64,000 nt of DNA from positions 186,001-250,000 of the forward strand of contig CAWIZE010000010.1 in assembly GCA_963840545.1 (NCBI GenBank), in the 5' to 3' direction. Origin of the DNA: JAKAWQ01 sp963840545. GTDB lineage: Bacteria > Pseudomonadota > Alphaproteobacteria > Acetobacterales > Acetobacteraceae. The translations under genes were made by a program, and so were the position numbers. The first letter of the stretch is position 1; each line of letters begins with the position of its first letter. The notes below the pieces were generated by a model. The model had not been told where the DNA came from. It worked only from the letters and a program-made list of their open reading frames with translations, and made no database searches. This document shows positions 51,393 through 60,564 of this stretch, piece after piece.

Positions 51393-52218
51393 TTTGCGTA
51401 ACGTCAGCGTGGGCGCGGTCACGCTCGGCAACCATCTGCCGATGGTGCTGATCGCGGGGCCGTGCCAGATCGAATCGCGCGCCCACGCGCTCGAGGTGGC
51501 CGAGGCGCTGGCCGCGATGGCGCGGGCGGCGGGCGTTGCGCTGATCTACAAATCGAGCTTCGACAAGGCCAACCGCACCAGCCTCGCCGGCGCGCGGGGC
51601 GTCGGGATGGCGCAGGGCCTGGCGATCCTGGCTGACGTGCGCGCGCGTTTTTCCATGCCCGTGCTGACGGACGTGCACAGCGCGGAGCAATGCGCCCCGG
51701 CGGCGGAGGCGGTGGACGTGCTGCAGATCCCGGCCTTCCTCTGCCGCCAGACCGATCTGCTGCTGGCCGCCGGCGAGACGGGCCGCGCGGTGAACGTGAA
51801 GAAGGGCCAGTTCCTCGCACCGTGGGACATGGCGAACGTCGCGGCGAAGATCGCGAGCACGGGGAACGAGAGGATCCTGCTCACCGAGCGCGGGGCGAGC
51901 TTCGGCTACAACACGCTGGTCACGGATTTCCGGGCGCTGCCGATCATGGCCGAGACCGGCTATCCGGTTGTCTTCGACGCCACGCACTCGGTGCAGCAGC
52001 CGGGCGGGCGGGGGACAAGCTCGGGCGGCGAGCGGCGCTTCGCGCCCATCCTCGCCCGTGCGGCCCTGGCGGTGGGCGTCGCGGCGCTCTTCATCGAAAC
52101 CCATCCCGACCCCGACCATGCGCCCTCGGACGGGCCGAACATGATCCCGCTCCGCGCGATGCCGGCGCTGATCGCGCGCCTTCGCGCCTTCGACCGGCTG
52201 GCGAAGGAAGCGGGCTGA
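51385..52218 (+). CDS. kdsA: 3-deoxy-8-phosphooctulonate synthase (Kdo-8-P synthase)
   Basis: 277 residues from the TTG at 51385, overlapping the pyrG end. It condenses PEP with arabinose-5-phosphate for the Kdo of lipid A-core. Key segments are VLIAGPCQIESRAHA, IYKSSFDKANRTSLAG, VNVKKGQFLAPWDM, DATHSVQQPGG and a C-terminal IETHPDPD. The presence of kdsA shows a Gram-negative envelope. The exact start (TTG at 51385 or 51394) is uncertain, since the longer frame from 51328 is a shadow of pyrG. Confidence 0.95.
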   Translation: MSDLRNVSVGAVTLGNHLPMVLIAGPCQIESRAHALEVAEALAAMARAAGVALIYKSSFDKANRTSLAGARGVGMAQGLAILADVRARFSMPVLTDVHSAEQCAPAAEAVDVLQIPAFLCRQTDLLLAAGETGRAVNVKKGQFLAPWDMANVAAKIASTGNERILLTERGASFGYNTLVTDFRALPIMAETGYPVVFDATHSVQQPGGRGTSSGGERRFAPILARAALAVGVAALFIETHPDPDHAPSDGPNMIPLRAMPALIARLRAFDRLAKEAG

Positions 52219-52318
52219 GCCGGCTTCCCGCGCGGCGCGCGAGGCGCTAGGATTTCGTTGCCGCCTCATGACGATCCGGCGATTGGCCGCGCCGCTCCGG
52301 CGCGGGGAGGGAAAACCG

Positions 52319-52666
52319 ATGAAGCGACGCTATCTCGTGCTCCGCGCCTTCTCGCTGATCCTGCGCATCGTCGGCTGGGTGGGGGTCGTCGCGGGCCTCA
52401 TCCTGTTCGTCGTCGGGCTCGTCAACATGATGGGCACGTCGGGCGATTTCGCCGCCATGATCGCGGCGCGGGACATGCTGGGCGGGGGCGCCGGCCTCGT
52501 CGTCGCCGGCCTCATCTCCGTGCTCTACGGCGAGATCATCGAGGTGTTCTTCGACATCGAGGCGAACACGCGCCGCACCGCCGAAACGATCGAGCGGCTG
52601 GGCGCGCCGGCGCCGACGCCATCCCCGGCTGCGGCGGCGGCGCCGGCTGCGGCCATATCGGGGTGA
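52319..52666 (+). CDS. Small membrane protein of unknown function
   Basis: 115 residues from the ATG at 52319, preceded by GGGGAGGGAAAA. Two hydrophobic segments (SLILRIVGWVGVVAGLILFV and GGGAGLVVAGLISVLYGEII) flank a short polar loop, followed by a charged helix (IEANTRRTAETIERLG) and an Ala/Pro-rich tail. No family is recognised. Its stop overlaps the GTG start of the macrodomain gene (GTGA). Confidence 0.65.
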   Translation: MKRRYLVLRAFSLILRIVGWVGVVAGLILFVVGLVNMMGTSGDFAAMIAARDMLGGGAGLVVAGLISVLYGEIIEVFFDIEANTRRTAETIERLGAPAPTPSPAAAAAPAAAISG

Positions 52667-53217
52667 GCGACGTCGTCCACCATGGCGTAGCACTCGAGAT
52701 CCGGCGCGGCGACATCGCGGATCAGCCGGATCTCGAGGCGATCGTCAACGCGGCCAATGCGGCGCTGGCCCCGGGTGGCGGCGTCGCCGGGGCGATCCAT
52801 CGCGCGGCCGGCCCCGGGCTCTACGCGGAATGCCGCAAGCTCGCCCCGATCCGCCCGGGCGAGGCGGTGATCACGGGCGGGCACGGGCTTCCCAACCGCT
52901 GCGTGATCCATTGCCTCGGGCCGGTCTTCGGCGAGGACGTGCCCGAAGCCGCGCTGCTCGGCGCCTGCTACGCGCGCGCGCTCGCGCTGGCGGAAGAGCG
53001 CGCCATCCGCTCGATCGGGTTTCCCGCGATCTCGACGGGGATCTTCGGCTATCCGGCGGAGGCGGCGGCGCGCGTTGCCTGGGGAACCGTCCTGGCGCGC
53101 CTGGCCTCGCTCGCCTCGGTGCGGCTGATCCGGTTCGTGCTGTTCAGCGAGGCCGAGCGGCATTTGCACGAGGCGGTCCTGGCGGAACTCGGCAGCGCCT
53201 CTTGCCGCGCGGGCTAG
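52663..53217 (+). CDS. Macrodomain protein, O-acetyl-ADP-ribose deacetylase type
   Basis: 184 residues from the GTG at 52663. The macrodomain signature is clear: IRRGDIADQPDLEAIVNAAN, GGGVAGAIHRAAGPGLYAEC, VITGGHGLPNRCVIHCLGPV and FPAISTGIFGYPAEAAARVA. Such enzymes remove acetyl or ADP-ribose groups from small molecules, proteins or RNA ends. It is coupled to the small membrane protein before it, and eno follows 39 bp later. The substrate in this organism is unknown. Confidence 0.92.
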   Translation: MSDVVHHGVALEIRRGDIADQPDLEAIVNAANAALAPGGGVAGAIHRAAGPGLYAECRKLAPIRPGEAVITGGHGLPNRCVIHCLGPVFGEDVPEAALLGACYARALALAEERAIRSIGFPAISTGIFGYPAEAAARVAWGTVLARLASLASVRLIRFVLFSEAERHLHEAVLAELGSASCRAG

Positions 53218-53255
53218 ACCCGCGCTTTATCCGCCCGCCATTCCGGAGGAGCCCC

Positions 53256-54563
53256 ATGGCTGCGATAGCGGATATCTCTGCGCGCGAGATCCTGGATTCG
53301 CGCGGCAACCCGACCATCGAGGTCGATGTCCTGCTCGATTCGGGGGCCCTCGGGCGGGCGGCGGTGCCCTCCGGCGCTTCGACGGGAACGCACGAGGCGG
53401 TGGAGCTGCGGGACGGCGATCCGGCGCGGTTCGGCGGCAAGGGGGTGCGGCGGGCGATCGAGAATGTCGAAGGCGAGATCTTCGACGCCATCTCGGGAAT
53501 GGACGCGGGCGAGCAGGTGCGCATCGACGCGCTGCTGGTCGATCTCGACGGCACGCCGAACAAGTCCCGGCTGGGCGCGAATGCGATCCTCGGGGTCTCG
53601 CTCGCGCTCGCCAAGGCGGCGGCGTCCGATCTCGGCCTGCCGCTCTTCCGCTATATCGGCGGGGCGGGGGCACGCACGCTGCCGGTGCCGATGATGAACA
53701 TCCTGAACGGCGGGCGGCACGCCGACAACCCGATCGACTTCCAGGAATTCATGATCCAGCCGGTGGGCGCGGGCACGATCGCCGAGGCGGTGCGGATGGG
53801 CTCCGAGATCTTCATGGCGCTCAAGAAGGCGCTCGCCGCCGCGGGGCACAACACCAATGTCGGGGACGAGGGCGGATTCGCGCCCAACCTCGCCTCGGCC
53901 GATGCGGCGCTCGCCTTCATCGCGCGGGCCTGCGAGGCGGCCGGCTACACGCCGGGACTCGATGTCACCTTCGCGCTCGATCCGGCGGCGAGCGAGTTCT
54001 TCCGCGACGGCAAATATGTTCTCGCCGGCGAGGGCCGCACGCTCGATGCCGAGGGCCTGGTCCGGTATTTCGAGGAGCTTGCGGCGCGCTATCCGATCGT
54101 CTCGATCGAGGATGGCTGCGCCGAGGACGACTGGGAGGGCTGGACGCTGCTCACCGCGACGCTCGGAAGGCGGCTCGGGATTGTCGGGGACGATATCTTC
54201 GTGACAAATCCGGAACGGCTGCGGCGGGGGATCGAGGCGGCGGCGGCCAATGCCATCCTGATCAAGCTCAACCAGATCGGCACGCTCTCGGAGACGCTGG
54301 AAACGATGGAGATCGCGCATCGGGCCGGCTACGCGACGGTGGTCAGCCACCGCTCGGGGGAAACCGAGGACACGACGGTGGCCGACCTCGCGGTCGCGAC
54401 CAATTGCGGGCAGATCAAGACCGGGAGCCTGGCGCGGAGCGAGCGGGTGGCGAAATACAACCAGCTCATCCGGATCGAGCAGGCGCTCGGTCCGGCGGCG
54501 CGCTATGCCGGCCGGACCATCCTCAGGAGCGAGCCGTGGGCCGGGGCCGTCAGGGGATGTTGA
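53256..54563 (+). CDS. eno: Enolase
   Basis: 435 residues from the ATG at 53256 (GGAGGAG site). It interconverts 2-phosphoglycerate and PEP. Signature regions are ILDSRGNPTIEVDVLLDSG, AVPSGASTGTHEAVELRDG, VPMMNILNGGRHADNPIDFQ, TNVGDEGGFAPNL and VSHRSGETEDTTVADLAV, with the metal-binding Asp/Glu and catalytic Lys in place. Its end overlaps the convergent Gly-rich gene by 14 bp. Confidence 0.98.
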   Translation: MAAIADISAREILDSRGNPTIEVDVLLDSGALGRAAVPSGASTGTHEAVELRDGDPARFGGKGVRRAIENVEGEIFDAISGMDAGEQVRIDALLVDLDGTPNKSRLGANAILGVSLALAKAAASDLGLPLFRYIGGAGARTLPVPMMNILNGGRHADNPIDFQEFMIQPVGAGTIAEAVRMGSEIFMALKKALAAAGHNTNVGDEGGFAPNLASADAALAFIARACEAAGYTPGLDVTFALDPAASEFFRDGKYVLAGEGRTLDAEGLVRYFEELAARYPIVSIEDGCAEDDWEGWTLLTATLGRRLGIVGDDIFVTNPERLRRGIEAAAANAILIKLNQIGTLSETLETMEIAHRAGYATVVSHRSGETEDTTVADLAVATNCGQIKTGSLARSERVAKYNQLIRIEQALGPAARYAGRTILRSEPWAGAVRGC

Positions 54564-54935
54564 TGCCGACCGAGATCCCGGGCGGGGCGACATAGACGGG
54601 CGGCGGCGCATAGACCACCGGCGGGGGCGCGTAGACGACCGGCGGGGGCGGCGGAGGATAGGGATAGGCATAGACCACCGGCGGCGGCGCGTAGACGACC
54701 GGCGGCGCGACTACGACGCCGACGCCCCAGCCCGGCCCATGCCAGCCCGGCCCATGCCAACCGGGCCATGCCAGCCGGGGGCCCATCCCCAGCCGGGGGC
54801 GCCGTGCCATCCGCCGTCGTGGCCCCAGCCACCATGCCCGCCCCACCCGCCATGCCAGCCGTCGGCATGGGCGGGGGATGCGGCCATTGCCAGCGCCGTC
54901 ACTGCGCCGGCGGCAATCAGCGGAAGCGACCTCAT
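54550..54935 (-). CDS. Secreted Gly/Trp/His-rich then Pro/Tyr-rich small protein, frameshifted
   Basis: From the ATG at 54935 there is a Sec signal peptide (MRSLPLIAAGAVTALAMAAS, cleavage near AHA-DG) and then WHGGWGGHGGWGHDGGWHG repeats. The frame is lost near 54762, where one G appears missing from the run CCCGG. The neighbouring frame continues the pattern (GPGWHGPGWGVGVVVAPPVV, then VYAPPP repeats) to 54550, giving ~128 residues. Similar small secreted proteins are common in rhizobia and relatives and are of unknown function. The repetitive DNA (GGCCCATGCCAGCC units) makes it prone to indels. Confidence 0.6.
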
Positions 54936-55059
54936 GGCGAAGCTCCTTCGATCCTCTCGGGCACGGCTGAATTTGCGCTCACAGGAGCCCCGGTTCGTGG
55001 CAGGATACGGGCAGGATCGCGGCAGGCGATCAAATGTGATGGGCGTTGGGGAGTCGGGG

Positions 55060-55380
55060 ATGGCGGAGTGGAAGCGGCGGACGCGGGGGGCGGTGGCACC
55101 GCTCGTGTTCCTGGCCCTGACCGGCTACTTCGTCCTCAACGCGGTCGAGGGGCCGCACGGGCTGCTCGCCTATGCCAGGGACCAGAAGGCGCTCGCCGCC
55201 GCCCGGCAGGAACTGAGCCAGGTGAGCGGCGTGCGTGACCGCTGGGAGACCGAGGTCGCGGCCTTGCGGACCGACCATCTCGACGCCGACGCGCTCGATG
55301 AACGGGCGCGGGCAATGCTCAATCTGGTCAATCCCGCCGACATCGTCGTGATGTATGCGCCCGGACATCAACTGTTCTAG
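55060..55380 (+). CDS. ftsB: Cell division protein FtsB (DivIC-like septum initiator)
   Basis: 106 residues from the ATG at 55060. A single membrane helix (PLVFLALTGYFVLNAVEGPH) is followed by a short coiled coil (YARDQKALAAARQELSQVSG) and the conserved C-terminal DALDERARAMLNLVNPADIV. It is a bitopic component of the divisome with FtsL and FtsQ. The eno-ftsB order is standard in alphaproteobacteria, but the pyruvate dehydrogenase genes that usually follow are absent here. Confidence 0.88.
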   Translation: MAEWKRRTRGAVAPLVFLALTGYFVLNAVEGPHGLLAYARDQKALAAARQELSQVSGVRDRWETEVAALRTDHLDADALDERARAMLNLVNPADIVVMYAPGHQLF

Positions 55381-55423
55381 ATCAAGGCGCTAGAGCCGAA
55401 ACCGGGCGATGTGGGCAGTGCGG

Positions 55424-55455
55424 GGGCGGATTCGAGCCCGCCCGTCTCTATTTTT
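55424..55455 (+). terminator. Rho-independent terminator of ftsB
   Basis: GGGCGG (55424-55429) pairs with CCGCCC (55438-55443), followed by GTCTCTATTTTT, 44 bp after the ftsB stop. The stem is short but has a T-run. Confidence 0.6.
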
Positions 55456-55473
55456 GAGAAAAAGGCGAAAAAT

Positions 55474-56085
55474 TCAGATGCGGCCGACCAGGATGTCGGT
55501 CGGCCGGCGGGCCGCGCCATTGACCGGAGTCACGTCCTGCGGGCAGGCCGAGAGCACGAGCACGAGGTCCATCGCCGCCTCGAAGACGGCGCGGTCGCCG
55601 GGGCGGGCCGCCGGGGGAAGGCGATCGAGGCTGCCGTCGGCGGCGACGGGGACGTTCATGAAGAGGTTGAAGGGGGCCGGGGTGAAGGGCACCGAAAGCC
55701 CGAGTCCGGCGAGCGCCTCGTGCAGGTTCCCCGAACAGCTCCGGTGGCCGGGCGGGCAGCCGAGCTCGCGGTAGATCGCCTCGTTGCAGGCGCAGAGCAG
55801 CGTGTCGTGGACGCCGGGCGAGGTGTCCTCGACGAGGCGGAGCATCGGCCGGCGCCGGTCGCTCACCAGCGTCTGGCCGCGGCGGACGAAGATCGTGCTG
55901 TTGACCGAGCGCGTCTGGTCCATCGCCAGGAACTCGAACCCGCCCCCGGGGGCGAAAGCGAAGGCCCAGCTATCGACCACCTGGGTGCCTTCGGGATTGA
56001 CGATCTCGAGTGCGGCGCCGGCGGCGAGGCGGAAGGCGCCGCCATGCCCGGCGCGCAGGATCTCATGGCCTTGGGCGCGCATCAT
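55474..56085 (-). CDS. DUF1989 / urea carboxylase-associated family protein
   Basis: 203 residues from the ATG at 56085 (the open frame extends to a GTG at 56157, which cannot be ruled out). Family traits are GQTLVSDRRRPMLRLVEDTS, HDTLLCACNEAIYRELGCPP, HRSCSGNLHEALAGLGL and PFNLFMNVPVAADGSL. A conserved Cys/His set could bind metal. Members accompany urea or amine degradation genes, but their exact chemistry is uncertain. It is divergent from an amino-acid-type ABC binding protein gene (56181), with the shared promoter region in between. Confidence 0.8.
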   Translation of the reverse strand: MMRAQGHEILRAGHGGAFRLAAGAALEIVNPEGTQVVDSWAFAFAPGGGFEFLAMDQTRSVNSTIFVRRGQTLVSDRRRPMLRLVEDTSPGVHDTLLCACNEAIYRELGCPPGHRSCSGNLHEALAGLGLSVPFTPAPFNLFMNVPVAADGSLDRLPPAARPGDRAVFEAAMDLVLVLSACPQDVTPVNGAARRPTDILVGRI

Positions 56086-56180
56086 TGCCGCATCATCGGC
56101 CAGGGAGTCGTGCTTGACAAGAAGCGGCGCAACGCCTGGAGTCAATGCTGCGTACACTTGCAGGAAAAAAAGGGGGCTTC

Positions 56181-57032
56181 ATGACGTTGCATCGGGTGAC
56201 GCTGCAGGGGGCGGCGGCGGCATTGGCGGCGGCGGTTCTTGTCATTTCGCTTGCCGTGCCGGCGCGCGCGGCGGATCTGCTGGCCACGCTCAAGGCGCAG
56301 AAGGTGCTGATCATCGGCACCTCGAACGACGCGCCGCTCTCGTACGTTTCGCCGACCGACAACCAGGCGCTCGGGGCCCTGCCCGACGTGCTGCGGGAGT
56401 TCCTCCGGCGGGAGGGGATCGACGCGCGGATCGAGGTGACGGCGATGCCGTTCGCGAGCCTGCTGCCGGCGCTCGAGAGCGGGCGGATCGAGCTGATGGG
56501 CGATGCGATGTATATCCGCCCGGCGCGGGCCAAGATCGTCGATTTTTCCGACATTGTCTTCTACAACCCCGAATCGCTCGACGTGCCGAAGGGCAACCCG
56601 AAGAACCTGCACACGCTGGCCGATCTCTGCGGCCACGCCGCCGGGACCTACGAGGGCACGACCTATGTCGATCTGCTGAAGAGCGCGAGCGCCGCCTGCC
56701 CCGCCGGCAAGCGGATCGACCTCCAGCAATATCCGACGATCCAGGACGTCTTCGCCGACCTCAATGCCGGGCGGCTCGACGCGGCGGTGGTGGACGCCTC
56801 GCTCTCGGCCTATGCGATCAAGGAGAATCCGGCGCTCGGCTTCGAGCTGGTGGCGGACTACAAGCCGGAGAGCAAGGGCAGCTCCGATTGCGCCTTCGCC
56901 ATCGCCAAGGGCAGCCCGGACTTCCTTGCCGCGTTCAACACGACCTACGCCGCCATGCTGAAGGACGGGACGGCGGCGAAGATTTTTGCCAAATGGGGAC
57001 TCGAGCCGACCGACTTCTTCCTCAAGCCGTAA
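56181..57032 (+). CDS. ABC transporter periplasmic substrate-binding protein (amino-acid family 3)
   Basis: 283 residues from the ATG at 56181. A Sec signal peptide (AAAALAAAVLVISLAVPARA) is followed by the bilobed family-3 fold with VLIIGTSNDAPLSYVSPTDN at the start, ESGRIELMGDAMYIRPARAK and FADLNAGRLDAAVVDASLSA. It probably binds an amino acid or a related small amine for the permease encoded next. Divergence from a urea/amine-associated DUF1989 gene suggests a nitrogenous compound. No ATPase subunit is encoded nearby. Confidence 0.88.
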   Translation: MTLHRVTLQGAAAALAAAVLVISLAVPARAADLLATLKAQKVLIIGTSNDAPLSYVSPTDNQALGALPDVLREFLRREGIDARIEVTAMPFASLLPALESGRIELMGDAMYIRPARAKIVDFSDIVFYNPESLDVPKGNPKNLHTLADLCGHAAGTYEGTTYVDLLKSASAACPAGKRIDLQQYPTIQDVFADLNAGRLDAAVVDASLSAYAIKENPALGFELVADYKPESKGSSDCAFAIAKGSPDFLAAFNTTYAAMLKDGTAAKIFAKWGLEPTDFFLKP

Positions 57033-57067
57033 GAGACCGGCGCTGGCGTAGGACGCGGCGAGGATCG

Positions 57068-57751
57068 GTGAACGGGTTTTTCCACGACCTCGCCGCCTGG
57101 GCGCCCGATCTCTGGGCGGGAACCAAGATCACCGTCCTGCTCACCATCGCCAGCATGGCGGTGGCGCTGGTCTTCGGACTGGCACTCGCTCTGGCACGGC
57201 TCTCGGAGCGGCGGGCGCTGGCGGTTGGGGCCGCCGCCTTCGTCGAGGTGATCCGCGGCAGCCCGCTCTTGCTCCAGCTCTTCTACATCTTCTACGTCTT
57301 TCCGTTCTTCGGGCTGCGCCTCAATAAATTCGAGGCGGGGATCATCGGGCTCGCGGTCAATTACGGGGCCTATCTCAGCGAGGTGTTCCGCGCCGGGATC
57401 GAGGCGGTGGACAAGGGGCAGTGGGAGGCCGCCGGCGCGCTCGGCTTGAGCCGGCCGCTCGCACTCCGCCTCGTCGTGCTGCCGCAGGCGGTCAGGATCG
57501 TCATCCCGCCGATCGGCAATTATTTCATCTCGCTCTTCAAGGACACGGCGCTCGTCTCGACGATCTCGATCCCCGAGCTGATCTTCACCGGGCAGCTGAT
57601 CGCCGCCGACAGCTTCAAATACCTCCAGGTCTACAGCATCATTTTTGTCATCTACCTGGCGATCAGCTATCCGGCGAGCCGCGGCGTGCGCAGGCTCGAG
57701 CGGCGGCTCGGCCAGGGACGACCGTCCGGGCGGGCACCGGGGAGAGGCTGA
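57068..57751 (+). CDS. ABC transporter permease (polar amino-acid type)
   Basis: 227 residues from the GTG at 57068. Several membrane segments and the EAA-loop sequence QWEAAGALGLSRPLALRLVV, then LPQAVRIVIPPIGNYFISLF, identify a HisM/GlnP-type permease. The binding-protein gene lies 35 bp upstream and the SDR gene 2 bp downstream, so one operon is likely. The missing ATPase must come from elsewhere. Confidence 0.9.
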   Translation: MNGFFHDLAAWAPDLWAGTKITVLLTIASMAVALVFGLALALARLSERRALAVGAAAFVEVIRGSPLLLQLFYIFYVFPFFGLRLNKFEAGIIGLAVNYGAYLSEVFRAGIEAVDKGQWEAAGALGLSRPLALRLVVLPQAVRIVIPPIGNYFISLFKDTALVSTISIPELIFTGQLIAADSFKYLQVYSIIFVIYLAISYPASRGVRRLERRLGQGRPSGRAPGRG

Positions 57752-57753
57752 GG

Positions 57754-58518
57754 ATGGAAATCCGGTTCGATGGGAAGACGATCGCCGTCACCGGCGCGGG
57801 CCACGGCTTCGGCCGGGCGATCGCGCGGCTTTTCGCCAGCCTCGACGCGCGCGTCTTCGCCACCGACATTTCCGAAGACGAGCTCGCGGAAACGGCGGGG
57901 ACGGCGGGGACGGGACCGATCGAGACCGCAGTGGCGGATCTCAGGGACCGCGCCGCGGCGGCAAGGTGGATCGGCGCCATCGAGCAGCGGACGGGCGGGG
58001 CGATCGACGTGCTGGTGAGCAATGCGGGGGGTGTCGCCGGGCAGGCCGCGAAGCCCGTGGGCGAGGTGACGGACGAAGAGTGGGACGTGATCTTCGCGAT
58101 CAACGTTCATGCCGGCTTCGCGCTGGCGCGCGCCGCGGCTCCGGCGATGCAGCGTGCCGGGCGCGGGCGGATCGTCACCATCAGCTCGGGAGCGGGGCTC
58201 GGGCCTTCGCTGACGGGCATCCAGGCCTATTGCAGCGCCAAGCACGCGCTGGTGGGCCTGACCCGGCAGCTCGCGCACGAGCTCGGCCCCTTCGGGATCA
58301 CGGTGAACAGCGTCGCGCCCGGCTTCATCCGCAGCAACGCGGCGAGCGAGCTTCAGTGGGAGAGCTACGGGCGTGCGGGGCAGCAGGCGCTGATCGAGCG
58401 GATCGCGCTGCGGCGGCTCGGGACCGCGGACGATATCGCCAATGCGGTGATCTTCTTCGCCTCCGACCTCGCCGGCTTCGTCAACGGCCAGGTGCTGGCG
58501 GTGGATGGGGGACGCTGA
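57754..58518 (+). CDS. Short-chain dehydrogenase/reductase
   Basis: 254 residues from the ATG at 57754. The NAD(P) motif TGAGHGFGRAIARLF, the NAG loop LVSNAGGVAG, the catalytic Ser/Tyr/Lys set (TISSGAG, AYCSAKHALVG) and the C-terminal DIANAVIFFASDLAGFVNGQ are those of classical SDRs. Cotranscribed with the ABC binding protein and permease, it probably oxidises or reduces the imported compound or its product. The substrate is not known. Confidence 0.9.
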   Translation: MEIRFDGKTIAVTGAGHGFGRAIARLFASLDARVFATDISEDELAETAGTAGTGPIETAVADLRDRAAAARWIGAIEQRTGGAIDVLVSNAGGVAGQAAKPVGEVTDEEWDVIFAINVHAGFALARAAAPAMQRAGRGRIVTISSGAGLGPSLTGIQAYCSAKHALVGLTRQLAHELGPFGITVNSVAPGFIRSNAASELQWESYGRAGQQALIERIALRRLGTADDIANAVIFFASDLAGFVNGQVLAVDGGR

Positions 58519-58545
58519 GGGGCGTGGCTCCCGAGGAGGTGCCAC

Positions 58546-59605
58546 ATGCCGCATCCGAGCTACCTGCCCGATGAGATGGGGACCGCGACGCTCGCGGAGG
58601 AAGGCGCGGTCGAGGCCGGATCGTACTGCGCGCCCACTTGTGTCTATACCGTGGGAAAATTCGGCATCGACGATACCGGCGGGATCAAGATCTGCTTTCG
58701 CGGCACGAGCGATATCGGCAAGCCGCAATTCACCCGGCCTGCCGGAGCTGCTGGCGACGGCGGGACGAGCGGCGCCGCTGGTGATCGAGGACCTGCTCGC
58801 GCGGGAGAGCGGCGATGTCACGCTCGCGCTCACCGACGAGGCGGGCTCGGTGCTGGCCCGCTCGAACCCGCTGCGCATCGGCCCGCCCCGGGCCTTCCTC
58901 GATATCGTCGGCCACCAGGGCAACGATTTCCAGATCACGCCTTCGTTCTGGCGGGAGCTGAACGAGCTCGCCGCGCGGTGCGATGCGCCGGGACGCTTCG
59001 TGACGCTGCCCGGCTGCGAATGATCCGGCAACACCGGCATGGGCGGCGACCGCAACGTCCTTTACGCGCGGGAGGGCGAGCCGATCTTCCGCTCCTCGCG
59101 CGTGCTCGTCGATCTGCCGGAGGAGGAGCGGGACCGCCACACCGTGGGCGAGCTGTTCGCAGCACTGCGGGGGGACGCGGTGGTGGTCGCGCATGTCGGC
59201 AGGCGCTATGCGGATCTCACGGCCGGGCATGACGGGCGGCTCGAACGGGCGGTCAGGCTCGCCGAGGATGCCGAGCGGTTCGCGGAGGATCCGGCGCTCT
59301 TCCCGGCAGCGCCGAGCCGCGGGCGCCGGACGGTCTGGGACGGCACAGCGGAGCTGCGCGGCAACCGCTTCACGCGCGCGGCCGCCGTGAATTTCCTCAA
59401 TGCGAACCTGCCGCTGCGGCAGGAGGGCGGCTCCCGGCTCGCCTGGAGCAGCGTCGCCATCGGGGAGCTCGCCTCGCCACCGGGCCGGCATCGGCGGTGA
59501 TCCCGATACGCGAGATCGGGCTTGCGGACCGGGTGATCGAGGCCGGGGGCCTGGGACGGCGGATCCGAATCTTCCGGCTGCCCGAGCGCCTGGCGCCGGG
59601 TGCGC
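58546..59605 (+). pseudogene. DUF3604-family protein, eroded by deletions, a frameshift and a nonsense codon
   Basis: The ATG at 58546 begins a DUF3604-like N-terminus (ATLAEEGAVEAGSYCAP, GKFGIDDTGGIKICFRG). Coding then changes frame near 58735 and continues as VIEDLLARESGDVTLALTDE and FLDIVGHQGNDFQITPSFWR. An in-frame TGA at 59021 replaces the expected Trp in GCE-W-SGNTGMGGDRN, after which the same frame continues (VLVDLPEEERDRHTVGELFA). Further deletions precede the C-terminal pieces (NFLNANLPLRQEGGSRLAW and, to ~59605, DRVIEAGGLGRRIRIFRLPE). Comparison with intact family members is from memory. No functional protein can be made. Confidence 0.75.
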
Positions 59606-60165
59606 TCGGCGCGTCGCTGGCGGTGGCGTTCATCGGCCGCGCCCGCGCCGCCGCGATCAAGCCGGTCGTCGCGACGTTCGGCGCGATCGACCTCGCCTAT
59701 CTGCCGAACATCGTCGCCGCCGAGCGCGGGATCGCCGCCACCGGGCTCGCCTTGACGCTCCGGATCACCGACGGGGGGCCGCAATCGCGGACGACGGCGG
59801 CCGCCGAGGAAGCGCAGTTCGCGCACGGCGACACCACCCTGCCGCTGCAGCTCACCGGGAAGGGAATCCCGACGAAGATCCTGATGAGCACCGCGGAGGT
59901 CGCGCCCTACGCCAAACTCATCGTCCGCCAGGACCTCGATGACCGCGGCATCGGCAGCCTCGCGAAGCTGGCCGCATGCGATCGAGTGGGTTGCGGGCGG
60001 CGCCAGCTTCAGCCTGCTTGCGGGGCTCGCGGCGAAGCGGCGCGATGGGATCATGAGCGCGCCCGACGGCGTGCTCGAGACGGAAGACAACAAATGGGGG
60101 CAGTGCATCTTCGACGTGACGGACAGGGCGCGCTGGGACGGGCTGATCGGCGCGCATGGCCAGTT
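59606..60165 (+). pseudogene. Remnant of an ABC substrate-binding protein (nitrate/taurine type)
   Basis: Frame pieces read IKPVVATFGAIDLAYLPNIV, DTTLPLQLTGKGIPTKILMS and TAEVAPYAKLIVRQDLDDRG, then after a frameshift near 59940 HAIEWVAGGASFSLLAGLAA and WGQCIFDVTDRARWDGLIG. These match NMT1/SsuA-like binding proteins, but with internal deletions and without a proper start. It directly abuts the DUF3604 remnant on the left and a permease remnant on the right. Confidence 0.65.
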
Positions 60166-60480
60166 CGTTTCCTGCCTGCTGAACAATGACGACAATCCTT
60201 GGGTGCAGACCTGGGCGACGCCCAGGAACACGTTCCGGGGCTTCTTTATCGGCAGCCTGCTCGGCGCCTCGGCCGGCCTGCCGCTCGGCCGCTCATCATC
60301 CTGATCTTCGGCTTGGGCGAGATCTCCAAGATCATCACCGCGCTGCCGATCGTGCCGATGGTGGTGGGAATCGTCACCATCGCCATGCAGAGCAGCTACC
60401 GCACGGTGATGGAGAGCGTGGCCGCCGCCGGACCGTTCCGGAGAGCGTGGCCGAGCGGGCGGTCGAGCCGGAAATCCCGA
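60166..60480 (+). pseudogene. Remnant of an ABC transporter permease (nitrate/taurine type)
   Basis: PWVQTWATPRNTFRGFFIGS followed by LLGASAGLPLGRS resembles the start of SsuC/TauC-like permeases. A frameshift near 60300 leads to LIILIFGLGEISKIITALPI, then the sequence decays. The rest of the gene and any ATPase gene are missing. Together with the binding-protein remnant it marks the loss of a whole transporter operon. Confidence 0.6.
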
Positions 60481-60564
60481 TCCGGTATGCGATGCTGCGC
60501 TCCCGCACGCTCGTGCGCGAGGCTTGGATGCAGGCCTTCGGCCGTATCCCCGGGCGGCCGCGCC

